Positions 8,149 through 16,492 are shown, counted from the first letter of the stretch. The stretch is 55,583 nucleotides of DNA from Oscillospiraceae bacterium (GCA_017848075.1 JAGALG010000125.1:1-55583); one strand, 5' to 3'. Numbers and translations are program-made. Notes: a model not told the origin generated them from the letters alone.

Positions 8149-9097
8149 ACAATTTTATCGAATCACCGCAGTCTGCTTTGCGAGCTTGCTTATAGGCAGC
8201 ATCTTTTTTACGGAACATGGTTTTGGTTTTTCCGTCAACACTGCACAGCTCCATAGTAACACGGCCGGTTTCTATCAAAGGGTGACGCAGCACACGAGCC
8301 TGACAAGGGGAGGCAGGCTGGCGGGACACAAGCAAATAGGCGAATTTTTCGTCCTCATAGGGGACCTCTCCGCCTTTCAGCTGACGGTGCAATCGGCTGC
8401 GCGGAACACGGCAGCTGAAGTGGCACCAGTCATCACCGGTAATGGGGCAGATTTCTCTATGAGGGCAGGGAGCAACCATATTAGCACCCAAGGACAACAG
8501 CTGTTGGCGGATGCTTCTCAGCTGCTCAAATCCGGCAGGAGTACCCGGCTCCACAAGAAGAAGCAGCTGTTCTGTGGCATCCCAAAGTCGCTGGACAGCG
8601 CTTGGACGCTGCGCTGGAGATACTTCATTCAGAACATAAGACGCAATGACCAGATCCGCCTTCTGCTCCAAAGAAGAGGTAACATCGCCGGAGATCCACT
8701 GAGCTTTTTCCAATTCAGTTCCCGCCATAAGAGCTTGTCCCTGCGCTTTCATAGAGCTTTCTTTCTCCATACAGATGATCTGCTCCAAAGGGAACTGTTC
8801 GTGGGCAGCCCAGGTAGCAGCGCCGGTTCCGGCGCCTACATCCAGCAGAGTGCGTGGCTGACAGTCTGTATGCTCCATGGCCCAATTGAGAGCAGAATAC
8901 ACGGCTCCGTAGGTTGCAGGCATACGGGTAATGGCATAGGCAGCGGCTTCGGTGCGATCAGAAAGCAGGGGCTGACCGCTGCGTTTGCTGTCACGATAAC
9001 GCTCACTGAGGCGCTGAGCCGCTTTTTGCAGGTCGCTGACCTTACTTCCGCTGGCCAAAGCTTCGATGGATTGAATCAAGGAAACAGGAAGTTCCAT
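8147..9097 (-). CDS. Rsm22-like small-ribosomal-subunit methyltransferase
   Basis: A 316-residue SAM-dependent methyltransferase of the Rsm22 family (mitochondrial small-subunit assembly factor and bacterial homologues). The SAM-binding motif I is TLLDVGAGTGAATWAA. Downstream the family's cysteine cluster is seen as APCPHREICPI...DWCHFSCRVPRSRLHR, which may bind metal. The exact substrate in bacteria is not known. The start is the ATG at 9095-9097, with AAAGGAG upstream; the in-frame extension to 9214 overlaps the preceding gene and has no support. It is the last gene of a three-gene operon, 13 bases after the AlaX-like gene. Confidence 0.87.
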   Translation of the reverse strand: MELPVSLIQSIEALASGSKVSDLQKAAQRLSERYRDSKRSGQPLLSDRTEAAAYAITRMPATYGAVYSALNWAMEHTDCQPRTLLDVGAGTGAATWAAHEQFPLEQIICMEKESSMKAQGQALMAGTELEKAQWISGDVTSSLEQKADLVIASYVLNEVSPAQRPSAVQRLWDATEQLLLLVEPGTPAGFEQLRSIRQQLLSLGANMVAPCPHREICPITGDDWCHFSCRVPRSRLHRQLKGGEVPYEDEKFAYLLVSRQPASPCQARVLRHPLIETGRVTMELCSVDGKTKTMFRKKDAAYKQARKADCGDSIKL

Positions 9098-9110
9098 GGT
9101 GTTCTCCTTT

Positions 9111-10307
9111 CTACAGACCCAGCTGCTGGGTGAAGAAGTCTCGCAGCAGCTCCTCGCTGATGAAAGGCAGGCTGCCACAGCACAGATCCTCGCTGCCTCC
9201 ACCTTTTCCTCCAAGGGCTTTATTCATCGCCTGACAGAGAGCCTTGTTGGACAGACTGCCTGCATTTTTACTCTTGGACAGAGCATAGCGGACAGAATCA
9301 CCAGCCGGCATAAAGAAGCTGCAGAACAGATCATCCTGTTTTGCCATGGTCATTGCAAAGCTTTTGGCTTCATCGGCGGAGAAGCCACCATAGAGGAAGA
9401 TCCATTTGCAGCCCTGCACCTCCGGAGCGGAGGCAAGAAGCTTCTGCCCCAGCAGATCGAAGAGCAGTTTATTCTTTTCATTCAACTGCATTTTTGCTTC
9501 GCTCAGATCATTTTGCAATTTATGTACAGCAGCACACAGACCTTCCGGTTTACAGGAAAATTCCTCTGCCAGTCCTTTCACGCTGTTGTGTTTTTGCTGA
9601 TAATCCTGCAGAGCCCGTTTGCCGCAAAGGAAGAACAGGCGGGTACCGCCTTTGTAGCGCTGGAAGTCGATGATCTTCAGCAGCTGGATCTCAGCGGTAT
9701 GAGCCACATGGGTACCGCAGCAGCCGCAGAAGTCGTAGCCGCAGACTTCCACAACGCGTAGATGTTCCACTTCCGGTTTTTTTCGCAGAGGAAGGGTGGA
9801 TAAGGTTTCCTTATCCGGGTAGGATACATGGACTTCCCCGTTTTCCCCAATGGCCTGGTTGACCAGATCTTCCACATGACGCACCATTTCGGCGTTCAGC
9901 TCACCATCCAAATCGATGGTGGTAAACTCATGTCCCATATGGAAGCCTACATTGTGGAAGCCATATTCCCGCAGGATAATACCGGAGAGAATATGTTCTC
10001 CGCAGTGGATCTGCATATGGGAAAAGCGGATATCCCAATCGATGGAGCCGTTTACGGTAGTGCCTGTCTCCAAAGGTCGGTCACAGTGGTGGTAGATGAC
10101 ACCTGCTTTTTCCGAAACATGATGGACTGAGGCAGAGCCCAGCTTACCTTGGTCAGCAGGCTGACCGCCTCCTTCCGCAAAGAAGGCGGTTTGATCCAGA
10201 ACTACCAGATAAGAGCCCTTTTCTTTGCTGTTTTCTTCACAGGAGAGGACAGTGGCGCTGAAATCGCGCACATAGCTGTCTAAATCGAATAACTTTTTCG
10301 TTTCCAT
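9111..10307 (-). CDS. AlaX-type alanyl-tRNA editing protein with DHHA1 domain
   Basis: A 398-residue free-standing editing protein that hydrolyses mischarged Ser/Gly-tRNA(Ala). The N-terminal part matches the AlaRS second additional domain: FFAEGGGQPADQG, the zinc motif HCGEH (H101, H105) and a second half CCGTH (C196, H200). After about residue 250 comes a coiled stretch and a DHHA1-like C-terminus with GGKGGG near residue 370. This long form corresponds to AlaX-L. AAAGGAG precedes the start. It is second in the minus-strand operon, 15 bases after the HAD gene. Confidence 0.92.
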   Translation of the reverse strand: METKKLFDLDSYVRDFSATVLSCEENSKEKGSYLVVLDQTAFFAEGGGQPADQGKLGSASVHHVSEKAGVIYHHCDRPLETGTTVNGSIDWDIRFSHMQIHCGEHILSGIILREYGFHNVGFHMGHEFTTIDLDGELNAEMVRHVEDLVNQAIGENGEVHVSYPDKETLSTLPLRKKPEVEHLRVVEVCGYDFCGCCGTHVAHTAEIQLLKIIDFQRYKGGTRLFFLCGKRALQDYQQKHNSVKGLAEEFSCKPEGLCAAVHKLQNDLSEAKMQLNEKNKLLFDLLGQKLLASAPEVQGCKWIFLYGGFSADEAKSFAMTMAKQDDLFCSFFMPAGDSVRYALSKSKNAGSLSNKALCQAMNKALGGKGGGSEDLCCGSLPFISEELLRDFFTQQLGL

Positions 10308-10322
10308 TATGTTTTGCTCCTT

Positions 10323-10961
10323 TCAGCGGAGAAGATCCGGAAGTTTGGACAGGTCATCAATAAGCGGAGCGCCGACCTTTTTCAGACGCTCCATGGATTC
10401 GTGACCGCCGGAATAGAGGATGCAGTGGCAGTTCATGGCCTGTGCAGACTGGTAGTCATGGCTGGTGTCGCCTACAAGATAGGCATTGGAAAAATCAAAT
10501 TGGCCAGAGGCGGCCAGTGCCTTTGCCCGTTCTACCTTACCGCCAATAATATGGCTGCTTTCACCGCTGACATGAGAGAAGTACTCCCGAATACCCAAAC
10601 GCTGCAGATGTCGTTCCAGCATGTCCTGTACATGAGCGGAAAGGACGATTTGGGGGATACCCTGCTCTTTGGCCCACTGGAGAACCTGAGTTACATGAGG
10701 CATAAGAGGAGCCTCCTGCTGACGAAGCTCATAGCGCTCCAGAAACTGTCGGCTGATTTCCCGGTAGTCTTCCTTTTCAAAATCATAGCCAATACTTTCG
10801 TAGAATGATTTGGGAGGGTGACAGAAGTTGTCCCGGTAATAGTCGTAGCTGATTTCCGGAATACCGCGTTCCCGGTTCATCTCATTATTAACGGCAACAA
10901 GAATATGGCCGTCATCCAAAATGGTTCCATTAAAGTCCCAGACCAGCAGGGTAGGAAGCAT
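10323..10961 (-). CDS. HAD-family hydrolase, phosphoglycolate phosphatase-like
   Basis: A 212-residue haloacid-dehalogenase superfamily phosphatase. Motif I is WDFNGTILDD with the nucleophile Asp near residue 9 (DFNGT instead of DxDGT), motif II is the Ser in VLSAH, and motif IV is GDTSHDYQSA. The cap lies between about residues 20 and 85, as in Gph/PgmB-type enzymes. The substrate cannot be told from sequence. First gene of the operon with the AlaX-like and Rsm22-like genes, which links it loosely to translation quality functions. Confidence 0.88.
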   Translation of the reverse strand: MLPTLLVWDFNGTILDDGHILVAVNNEMNRERGIPEISYDYYRDNFCHPPKSFYESIGYDFEKEDYREISRQFLERYELRQQEAPLMPHVTQVLQWAKEQGIPQIVLSAHVQDMLERHLQRLGIREYFSHVSGESSHIIGGKVERAKALAASGQFDFSNAYLVGDTSHDYQSAQAMNCHCILYSGGHESMERLKKVGAPLIDDLSKLPDLLR

Positions 10962-10992
10962 AGAATCAGTCCTTTTTCAAAAAGATACTCCT

Positions 10993-11021
10993 ATTGTATC
11001 ACAAAACAAGGCGCTTTTCAG
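10993..11021 (-). promoter_or_regulatory. Promoter of the HAD-alaX-rsm22 operon
   Basis: The minus-strand TACAAT (10993-10998) is preceded by TGA, an extended -10. A CTGAAA at the -35 position (about 11016-11021) is a weak match. Confidence 0.45.
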
Positions 11022-11090
11022 CTTCTATGGCAGAGGAAACGCCGAAATACCTACCCGAAATTCTATCTTTCATACAAAAATACCAAAAAT

Positions 11091-11121
11091 ACTTTCCAAT
11101 ACAATGGAAAAGTGGTATAAT
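11091..11121 (+). promoter_or_regulatory. Promoter of ATP-grasp/esterase operon with dyad
   Basis: TGGTATAAT (TATAAT at 11116-11121) is an extended -10. The -35 position is covered by a dyad, ACTTTCCA ... TGGAAAAGT (about 11091-11113, one unpaired A), which could be a regulator site. The leader is close to 90 bases. Confidence 0.5.
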
Positions 11122-11217
11122 TAACAGAAATTCCAGCAATCATTGCCGGACTATTTTTTATTTTATGTTGCTTTAACGAATAAATGCGTAAAAGGATAGA
11201 GATTGAGGAGGCACTAT

Positions 11218-12411
11218 ATGAACTTTGTATTTATTTCCCCCCACTTCCCAAAAAGTTATTGGAATTTCTGCGACCGTCTGAAAAAGAACGGCGTCAATGT
11301 ACTGGGCCTTGCGGATGCTCCGTACGATGAGCTTCCACAGGAACTGAAAAACTGTCTGACAGAGTACTATAAAGTTAATAATTTGGAGAACTATGATGAG
11401 GTTCTCCGTGCAATGGGTTACTTTACCCATAAATACGGAAAAATTGATTGGGTAGAATCCAACAACGAATACTGGCTGGAAATGGATGCGCAGATTCGCA
11501 GTGACTTCAATATTACTACCGGCATGAAGGCTCACGAGATTGGTTTCTTCAAGAGCAAATCTGCCATGAAGGAATTTTACCATAAAGCAGGCGTTCCGGT
11601 TGCAAGACACCATATGGTGACCAATAATCGGGAATATGGTTTTGCCTTTATTGAAAAAGTGGGATATCCTGTTGTTGTAAAACCGGATATCGGTGTTGGT
11701 GCTGCAAAAACCTATAAGCTGAAATGTGAAGAGGATGTACATAATTTCTATAATGAGCTGCCGGAGATCCAGTATATCATGGAAGAATTTATTGAGGGCG
11801 CTATAGTTTCCTTTGATGGTATTTCCGGTAACGAGGCGGAGGTCATCTTTGGTACCTCCAATGAATTCCCACCATCCATTATGGATATCGTTAATAATCT
11901 GGATCATGTGTCCTATCATACAGTCAAAGAGGTTTCTCCGGTGCTTCGTGACTGCGGTGAGCGAGTGCTGAAGGCTTTCAATGCAAGAAATCGTTTCTTC
12001 CATCTGGAATTCTTCCGACTGACCAAAGCGAAAGAAGGTTTGGGTGAGGTTGGCGATATTGTCGCTTTGGAAGTAAATATGCGCGCACCGGGTGGCTATA
12101 CTCCGGATATGATCAACTTTGCCAATAGCGTGGATGTATACCAGATCTGGGCTGATATGGTTGCTTTCGGAAAGACCTATGAGGATCTGAATAAACAGCA
12201 CTATTTCGCTGTTTATTGTGCCCGTCGTGATGGTAAGAACTATCTCCACAGCCATGAAGAAATTATGGAACGCTACGGTGACCGCATGGTAATGCGGGAG
12301 CGTATGCCGGAGATCTTCTCTCAGGCTATGGGTAATGAAATGTACACAGCCAAACTGGATACTGCTGAGGAAAAAGACGAGTACATCAACTTTGTTTTGG
12401 CTTTGGCTTAA
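11218..12411 (+). CDS. ATP-grasp family ligase
   Basis: A 397-residue protein of the ATP-grasp superfamily (carbamoyl-phosphate-synthase/BtrJ-like carboxylate-amine ligases), which couple ATP to C-N or C-S bond formation through an acyl-phosphate. The N-terminus (NFVFISPHFPKSYWNF) is a preATP-grasp fold; the ATP-binding parts are YPVVVKPDIGVGAAK and YIMEEFIEGAIVSFDG, and the metal ligands are in ALEVNMRAPGGYTPD. GAGGAGG precedes the ATG. A serine esterase follows 26 bases downstream in the same transcript, so the two probably act on one metabolite. The substrate is unknown. Confidence 0.85.
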   Translation: MNFVFISPHFPKSYWNFCDRLKKNGVNVLGLADAPYDELPQELKNCLTEYYKVNNLENYDEVLRAMGYFTHKYGKIDWVESNNEYWLEMDAQIRSDFNITTGMKAHEIGFFKSKSAMKEFYHKAGVPVARHHMVTNNREYGFAFIEKVGYPVVVKPDIGVGAAKTYKLKCEEDVHNFYNELPEIQYIMEEFIEGAIVSFDGISGNEAEVIFGTSNEFPPSIMDIVNNLDHVSYHTVKEVSPVLRDCGERVLKAFNARNRFFHLEFFRLTKAKEGLGEVGDIVALEVNMRAPGGYTPDMINFANSVDVYQIWADMVAFGKTYEDLNKQHYFAVYCARRDGKNYLHSHEEIMERYGDRMVMRERMPEIFSQAMGNEMYTAKLDTAEEKDEYINFVLALA

Positions 12412-12437
12412 TTTTGACAGGAGAGGAAACAGAATCA

Positions 12438-13193
12438 ATGCAAAAACAATACTTTAAAACATACAGCCACTATCTGAACCGGGATATGGAGTTCAATGTC
12501 TATGGTCATGGGGGAAAACCTTGTATCGTATTCCCTTGTCAGGACGGCCGTTTCTTTGACTGGGAAGGCAACCGTATGCATGATGAAGTGATGGGACCAT
12601 GGATTGAAGCAGGAAAACTGCAGCTGTTCTGTGTGGACAGTATCGATAAGGAAAGCTGGTCGGATAAAAACGGTGATGGTGCCTACCGTGCACAGATGCA
12701 GGAAAAATGGTATCATTATGTTGTGGACGAATTTATTCCACTTGTGAAAGAAATCAATGGCAGTGATCAGAAAATGATGTGTACCGGCTGCAGCATGGGA
12801 GCAAGCCACAGTGTTAACTTCTTCCTGCGCCGCCCGGATATCTTTGATACTGTTATTGCACTGAGCGGTGTATACAATGCCAGTGAATTCTTTGGCAGTT
12901 ACATGGACGAAACCTTGTACAACAACTCCTCAAATGATTTCCTGAAAAATCTGCCAAGAGACCACTACTATATCAATGAATACAACAACAGCAATATTAT
13001 TGTATGTGTTGGTCAGGGCGCATGGGAAGATGTGATGCTGGACAGCACTCGCACGCTGCAGTCCATCTTCGCAGAGAAGGGAATCAAGGGTTGGTTTGAT
13101 TATTGGGGTCACGATGTTAACCATGACTGGCCATGGTGGAAAGTACAGCTGCCATATTTCCTGAACCATGTAATTGGAGATCCTAATGCATAA
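12438..13193 (+). CDS. Esterase D-like alpha/beta hydrolase
   Basis: A 251-residue cytoplasmic alpha/beta hydrolase of the putative-esterase (PF00756-like) type. The nucleophile elbow is GCSMGA with Ser near residue 119; VNHDWPWW near the C-terminus carries the expected His, and the acid is probably in the GAWEDVM region. There is no signal peptide. AGGAGAGGAAAC precedes the ATG. It shares a transcript with the ATP-grasp ligase and is closed by a strong terminator, which suggests a two-gene pathway of ligation and ester or thioester hydrolysis; that is inference. Confidence 0.85.
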   Translation: MQKQYFKTYSHYLNRDMEFNVYGHGGKPCIVFPCQDGRFFDWEGNRMHDEVMGPWIEAGKLQLFCVDSIDKESWSDKNGDGAYRAQMQEKWYHYVVDEFIPLVKEINGSDQKMMCTGCSMGASHSVNFFLRRPDIFDTVIALSGVYNASEFFGSYMDETLYNNSSNDFLKNLPRDHYYINEYNNSNIIVCVGQGAWEDVMLDSTRTLQSIFAEKGIKGWFDYWGHDVNHDWPWWKVQLPYFLNHVIGDPNA

Positions 13194-13205
13194 GTGATAA
13201 CTATG

Positions 13206-13240
13206 AATACCGCAGGAACAAGTTTCCTGCGGTATTTTCT
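13206..13240 (+). terminator. Terminator after the esterase gene
   Basis: A 13-bp stem (13206-13218 with 13224-13236) with a five-base loop and a TTTTCTT tail. Confidence 0.85.
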
Positions 13241-13259
13241 TATGGAAAAATTCAATGAG

Positions 13260-13366
13260 TTTTCCGAAAAAAGCCTGTAAGTATCGGAAAAAACGCTGTT
13301 TTTTAAGAAAAATTACAGAGGAAAGGCCCAATATTGATTTTTTGGATTGCTTTGAAAAAATCAATA
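13260..13366 (+). promoter_or_regulatory. Two dyads upstream of the LysR gene
   Basis: TTTTCCGA (13260-13267) pairs with TCGGAAAA (13284-13291). A perfect 12-bp inverted repeat (13332-13343 with 13355-13366, 11-base spacer) contains TTGATT and AATCAA ends and lies just before the -35 of the following LysR gene. This is where LysR regulators commonly bind to control their own gene, so it is a candidate autoregulatory site. Confidence 0.5.
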
Positions 13367-13377
13367 AATAAAACTGA

Positions 13378-13407
13378 TTGGTCTATTGAAAGAAGGTTTG
13401 CTACAAT
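13378..13407 (+). promoter_or_regulatory. Probable promoter of the first LysR gene
   Basis: TTGGTC (13378-13383), 18 bases, TACAAT (13402-13407). Confidence 0.45.
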
Positions 13408-13441
13408 AAAAATGAAGTCGAATGGAATGAGGGAAATGACT

Positions 13442-14316
13442 ATGAAAATCGAGAAGCTGTACTATTTTCTTAGTGTAGCAAAACATCGTAATTTTACAAA
13501 AGCGGCACAGGAATGTCATATCGCCCAGCCTGCAATCAGTAAGCAGATGCTTTCTTTGGAGAAGGAACTGGGTTTTCTGCTGTTTGAGCGGAAAAACCGT
13601 CGGGTGGAACTGACTGAGGCCGGTAAAGAGTTTTATCAGTCTATTTCCTGTCTGATCGATGAGTATGAAGCTAGTGTTCGCCGTGTACAGCAGCTGCCGG
13701 AAGAGGCCAGCCATCTGTGTGTGGAATTAGTGCTTTAAGCGATAAGAAGATGCTATCCATTGCATTACAGCAGTTGAAAGAGCAGTTCCCACGACTGGAA
13801 ATTGAAATGAAAACAGTTTGTGCATCGGCACCGAGCCAATGGCTGACGGAGGATGCCTGTGACATCGCTTTTACATGGAGTGAGCTGACAGATTTGCCGG
13901 AATCCATCGAAAGTTGTGTTATTGCAGAGCGTAGCTGTCAGGTGTTGCTTAACCAGCAACACCCTTTGGCTGAGAAGGAAACTTTGAGCTGCAGTGATTT
14001 GGCAGGACAGAGGCTGTTGATCCCAGCCTGCCCTCATTGTCAGCGTTTTACTCAGTTCTATATGGAACGGATGCGGTCTTTGGGTATTCCTGTAGTAGAT
14101 ACAGCTACTGCAAGAGATACAGAGAGTCTGTTCTTTATGCTGGAGGGTAATGTTGGTGTTGCTATCGTACCAAAAGGCGCTTTTGATGGGATGAATGCCT
14201 CTGTTATATCCAAAACACTGGAGGGCTGCCTGAAGTTTGGTCAGTGGAAAGCATTGTACCGTCGGGAAAATTCCAATCAGATGATTCGCAGTCTTTTGGG
14301 GCTGTTGATGAGATAA
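13442..14316 (+). pseudogene. LysR family regulator, broken by a one-base frameshift
   Basis: The first part (from the ATG at 13442, GAGGGA seven bases upstream) encodes a LysR winged helix-turn-helix (KIEKLYYFLSVAKHRNFTKAAQ...ISKQMLSLEKELGFLLFERKNRRVELT) and stops at 13736-13738. The effector-binding domain continues in the frame of 13717-14316 (SDKKMLSIALQQLKEQFPRLEIEM). Adding one G to the GTGTGTGG run near 13719-13725 restores a continuous reading HLCVGISALSDKK that aligns with HNLCIGIPGLEAA of the next gene. So a single-base deletion, or a sequencing error in that run, disrupts an otherwise intact gene of about 290 codons. Confidence 0.85.
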
Positions 14317-14326
14317 AGGAGAAACC

Positions 14327-15190
14327 ATGGGTATTGAAAAGTTGGATTACTTTGTTTGCGCTGCCAAGCATCGTAATTTTACAAAAGCAGCCAAAGAATG
14401 TGGCGTTGCTCAGTCGGCCATTAGCCAGCAGATTGCTTCGCTGGAAAATGACTTGAACTGTGTTCTGTTCCGTCGTCATGGACGCAGCGTGGAATTGACT
14501 ACACAAGGCGAACTGCTTTTTGAAGATGCCAGACGGATCCAGGCGATGTACCAGCAGGCTGTGCAGAAGGCGCAGGCGGTAGCTTTCCGCAAGGAAGAGC
14601 ATAATTTGTGTATCGGTATTCCGGGATTGGAAGCAGCCTCTGCTCTGAAAGAAAAGATTACCTGTTGGAAACAGTATTGCCCGCAGCTGGAAGTAAAGCT
14701 GCAGCGGTATAGCTCGGAGTATTGCCGTCGGGAGCTGGATCAGCAGATTTATGATGCGATTCTTTGTTTCTGGACTCCACAGGATGAGGAGCGGGACTAT
14801 GCTTACGAGGAGCTGGGACGCAAAATCGTACATATTTTTATTTCCGAGTATAATCCATTGAGCAAACAGGAAGGACTTAGCTTCCAGCAGATTCTGGAGA
14901 AGTCGAATAAATTATATATGAGTTACGATATTTGGGCGCAGCTGCAGGCTCAGGGCCTTCTTGGGGAAGAGGAGATGGACAAAGTTCAACGCTTCCACGA
15001 TCAGGATCTGCTGATTCCAATGGGCAGCATCAACCATGCAGTCGTTTTGACGACAGGATTGCGGCCTCATGATATGGCAGAGGATATGAAAGAATATCCG
15101 CTGCAGAGTCCTGCTGTTGAGTTGAGAGAGATTTTGCTGTACCGCCGTTGTAGTCGTCATAAACTGCCGGATGACCAGATAAAGGAATAA
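14327..15190 (+). CDS. LysR family transcriptional regulator
   Basis: A 287-residue LysR-type regulator with the N-terminal DNA-binding domain (GIEKLDYFVCAAKHRNFTKAAKECGVAQSAISQQI, residues 2-60) and a substrate-binding-like domain after residue 90. The AKHRNFTKAA core is identical to the upstream broken regulator, so the two are a tandem duplication. AAAGGAG lies before the ATG and only ten bases separate it from the upstream reading frame, so they are probably co-transcribed. Its targets may include the upstream ATP-grasp/esterase genes, but no shared site was found. Confidence 0.9.
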   Translation: MGIEKLDYFVCAAKHRNFTKAAKECGVAQSAISQQIASLENDLNCVLFRRHGRSVELTTQGELLFEDARRIQAMYQQAVQKAQAVAFRKEEHNLCIGIPGLEAASALKEKITCWKQYCPQLEVKLQRYSSEYCRRELDQQIYDAILCFWTPQDEERDYAYEELGRKIVHIFISEYNPLSKQEGLSFQQILEKSNKLYMSYDIWAQLQAQGLLGEEEMDKVQRFHDQDLLIPMGSINHAVVLTTGLRPHDMAEDMKEYPLQSPAVELREILLYRRCSRHKLPDDQIKE

Positions 15191-15194
15191 GAGC

Positions 15195-15220
15195 AAAAGG
15201 GCCGCTTCGGCCCTTTTTTC
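15195..15220 (+). terminator. Terminator after LysR pair
   Basis: AAAAGGGCCG (15195-15204), CTT loop, CGGCCCTTTT (15208-15217), then more T. Confidence 0.85.
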
Positions 15221-15252
15221 TTGGAATGACATGAAAAATTCATGGAATAGAG

Positions 15253-15282
15253 TTGATTTGTACATGGAAAATCCTGTACTAT
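15253..15282 (+). promoter_or_regulatory. Promoter of the alarmone synthetase gene
   Basis: TTGATT (15253-15258), 18 bases, TACTAT (15277-15282). Confidence 0.55.
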
Positions 15283-15313
15283 TAAATCATAGAAAAACTG
15301 GGAGGTCGAGTTC

Positions 15314-15994
15314 TTGGAACCACAAAAAATTCTCGAACAGATCAAAAGCAGCGGTCGTAATGCGGAAGAAGTTCTGAAAATGGCCTATGATATGCAGCGC
15401 TCTATTGTGCTGTACGAGTCCGGTATTCAGGAAGTTCGCACCAAGCTGGAAATCCTGCAGAGGGAAGCACAGACCAAAGGTGGCCATACGCCGATTGAAA
15501 CGATCAAAAGCCGTGTAAAAAATGTGTTCAGTGTGCTGGAAAAGCTGGAACGCAAAGGTTTTGAAGTATCGATGAAATCAGTGGAAGAAAATCTTCATGA
15601 TGTGGCCGGTATTCGTGTGATCTGTCCTTATATTGAAGATATTTACGAAGTAGCTGAATGGCTGCGCCGGCAGGATGATTTGCGAATCCTCATTGAGAAA
15701 GATTATATTAAAAATCCAAAACCAAACGGATACCGCAGCTTCCACATGGTGGTGGAGGTACCAGTCTTTTTGGCTGACAGCAAACGCTATGTGCGGGTTG
15801 AGATTCAGCTGAGGACCATTGCTATGGATTTCTGGGCCAGTCTGGAGCATCAGATCCACTATAAGGGCCCGGAAGCAGTGCCGGGAAGCATTAGCAGCAA
15901 GCTGCGGCAGTGTGCTCAAACCATTGCGGCAATCGATGAACAGATGTTGGAAATTTATAAAGAAGTTCGGGCATTGCCGGACAAAGAAGTGTAA
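15314..15994 (+). CDS. Small alarmone synthetase, RelQ/YjbM type
   Basis: A 226-residue single-domain RelA/SpoT (p)ppGpp synthetase without hydrolase or TGS domains, matching the SAS1/RelQ size class. Signature pieces are VEENLHDVAGIRVICPYIEDIYEV, the synthetase loop KNPKPNGYRSFHMVVEVPV, and VEIQLRTIAMDFWASLEHQIHYK with the catalytic Glu-Gln pair. The start is TTG at 15314 with GGAGGT seven bases upstream. Helical C-terminal residues (about 190-226) fit the oligomerising part of RelQ. The hairpin just after the stop contains the ribosome binding site of the next gene. Confidence 0.93.
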   Translation: MEPQKILEQIKSSGRNAEEVLKMAYDMQRSIVLYESGIQEVRTKLEILQREAQTKGGHTPIETIKSRVKNVFSVLEKLERKGFEVSMKSVEENLHDVAGIRVICPYIEDIYEVAEWLRRQDDLRILIEKDYIKNPKPNGYRSFHMVVEVPVFLADSKRYVRVEIQLRTIAMDFWASLEHQIHYKGPEAVPGSISSKLRQCAQTIAAIDEQMLEIYKEVRALPDKEV

Positions 15995-15996
15995 CC

Positions 15997-16040
15997 AAAC
16001 AGCCCTCCTTTTCGTTTTTATGGAAAAGGAGGGCTGTTTT
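15997..16040 (+). terminator. Terminator-like hairpin containing the next gene's RBS
   Basis: A perfect 17-bp stem (15997-16013 with 16023-16039, nine-base loop) starts three bases after the alarmone synthetase stop. Its 3' arm contains AAAAGGAGGG, the Shine-Dalgarno sequence for the ATG at 16041. The tail is only GTTTT before the start codon, so it may terminate weakly and also mask the ribosome binding site in readthrough RNA. Confidence 0.75.
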
Positions 16041-16451
16041 ATGAAGAAAAGAGTATTTTGGTTTATTATTGTGTTGGCGACTGCTTTGGCAGTAGGGCAA
16101 GGGGCTCGTTATTTTTCTACGGATACTGAGCGAGCAAAGGACTGTGATACAGAACCAAAAGAAGAACAGCAGGAAACATATTCTGTGCCGGAGGAAACGG
16201 AGGAGCCAGTGGTGTTTCAGCGCAAGGTTTATGTTCAAGGGGCTTTGTACAGTGAAGCCGGACCAAGCGATGTACTGCCAACCTGCGGAACGATGGACGG
16301 CACGCTTGATCTTGTGGTGGCGGAGGATGAGCTTCCAAACGAAGAGGGAGAAGCCAACTTCCCTGGAGCGGAGGGATACCAGAATCACAGCGAAAACAGT
16401 ATCAATGTCTATATCAAAGAGATTGGTTGGATTCGTTTTATCAAAGAGTAA
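16041..16451 (+). CDS. Secreted or membrane-anchored small protein, unnamed clostridial family
   Basis: A 136-residue protein with an N-terminal signal or anchor (MKKRVFWFIIVLATALAVGQ, residues 1-22), an acidic linker (about 30-60), and a compact C-terminal domain with RKVYVQGALYSEAG, LPTCGTMDGTLD and NSINVYIKEIGWIRFI. I recognise the xCGxMDGxI...GYQ...IEVYI.xGWxxF pattern from many unnamed extracytoplasmic proteins of Clostridia, but no function is known. Start chosen at 16041; the RBS is inside the preceding hairpin. The in-frame extension upstream lies inside the alarmone synthetase gene and is not credible. Confidence 0.78.
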   Translation: MKKRVFWFIIVLATALAVGQGARYFSTDTERAKDCDTEPKEEQQETYSVPEETEEPVVFQRKVYVQGALYSEAGPSDVLPTCGTMDGTLDLVVAEDELPNEEGEANFPGAEGYQNHSENSINVYIKEIGWIRFIKE

Positions 16452-16492
16452 AAGAAAAGCCTCCCCGATGGGCGGGGTTCATAAGACAGTTG

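Noticed and set aside
13712..13738. Programmed frameshift in the first LysR gene
   Set aside because: GTGTGTGG is not a known slippery heptamer and no stimulatory structure was seen; a one-base deletion is simpler.
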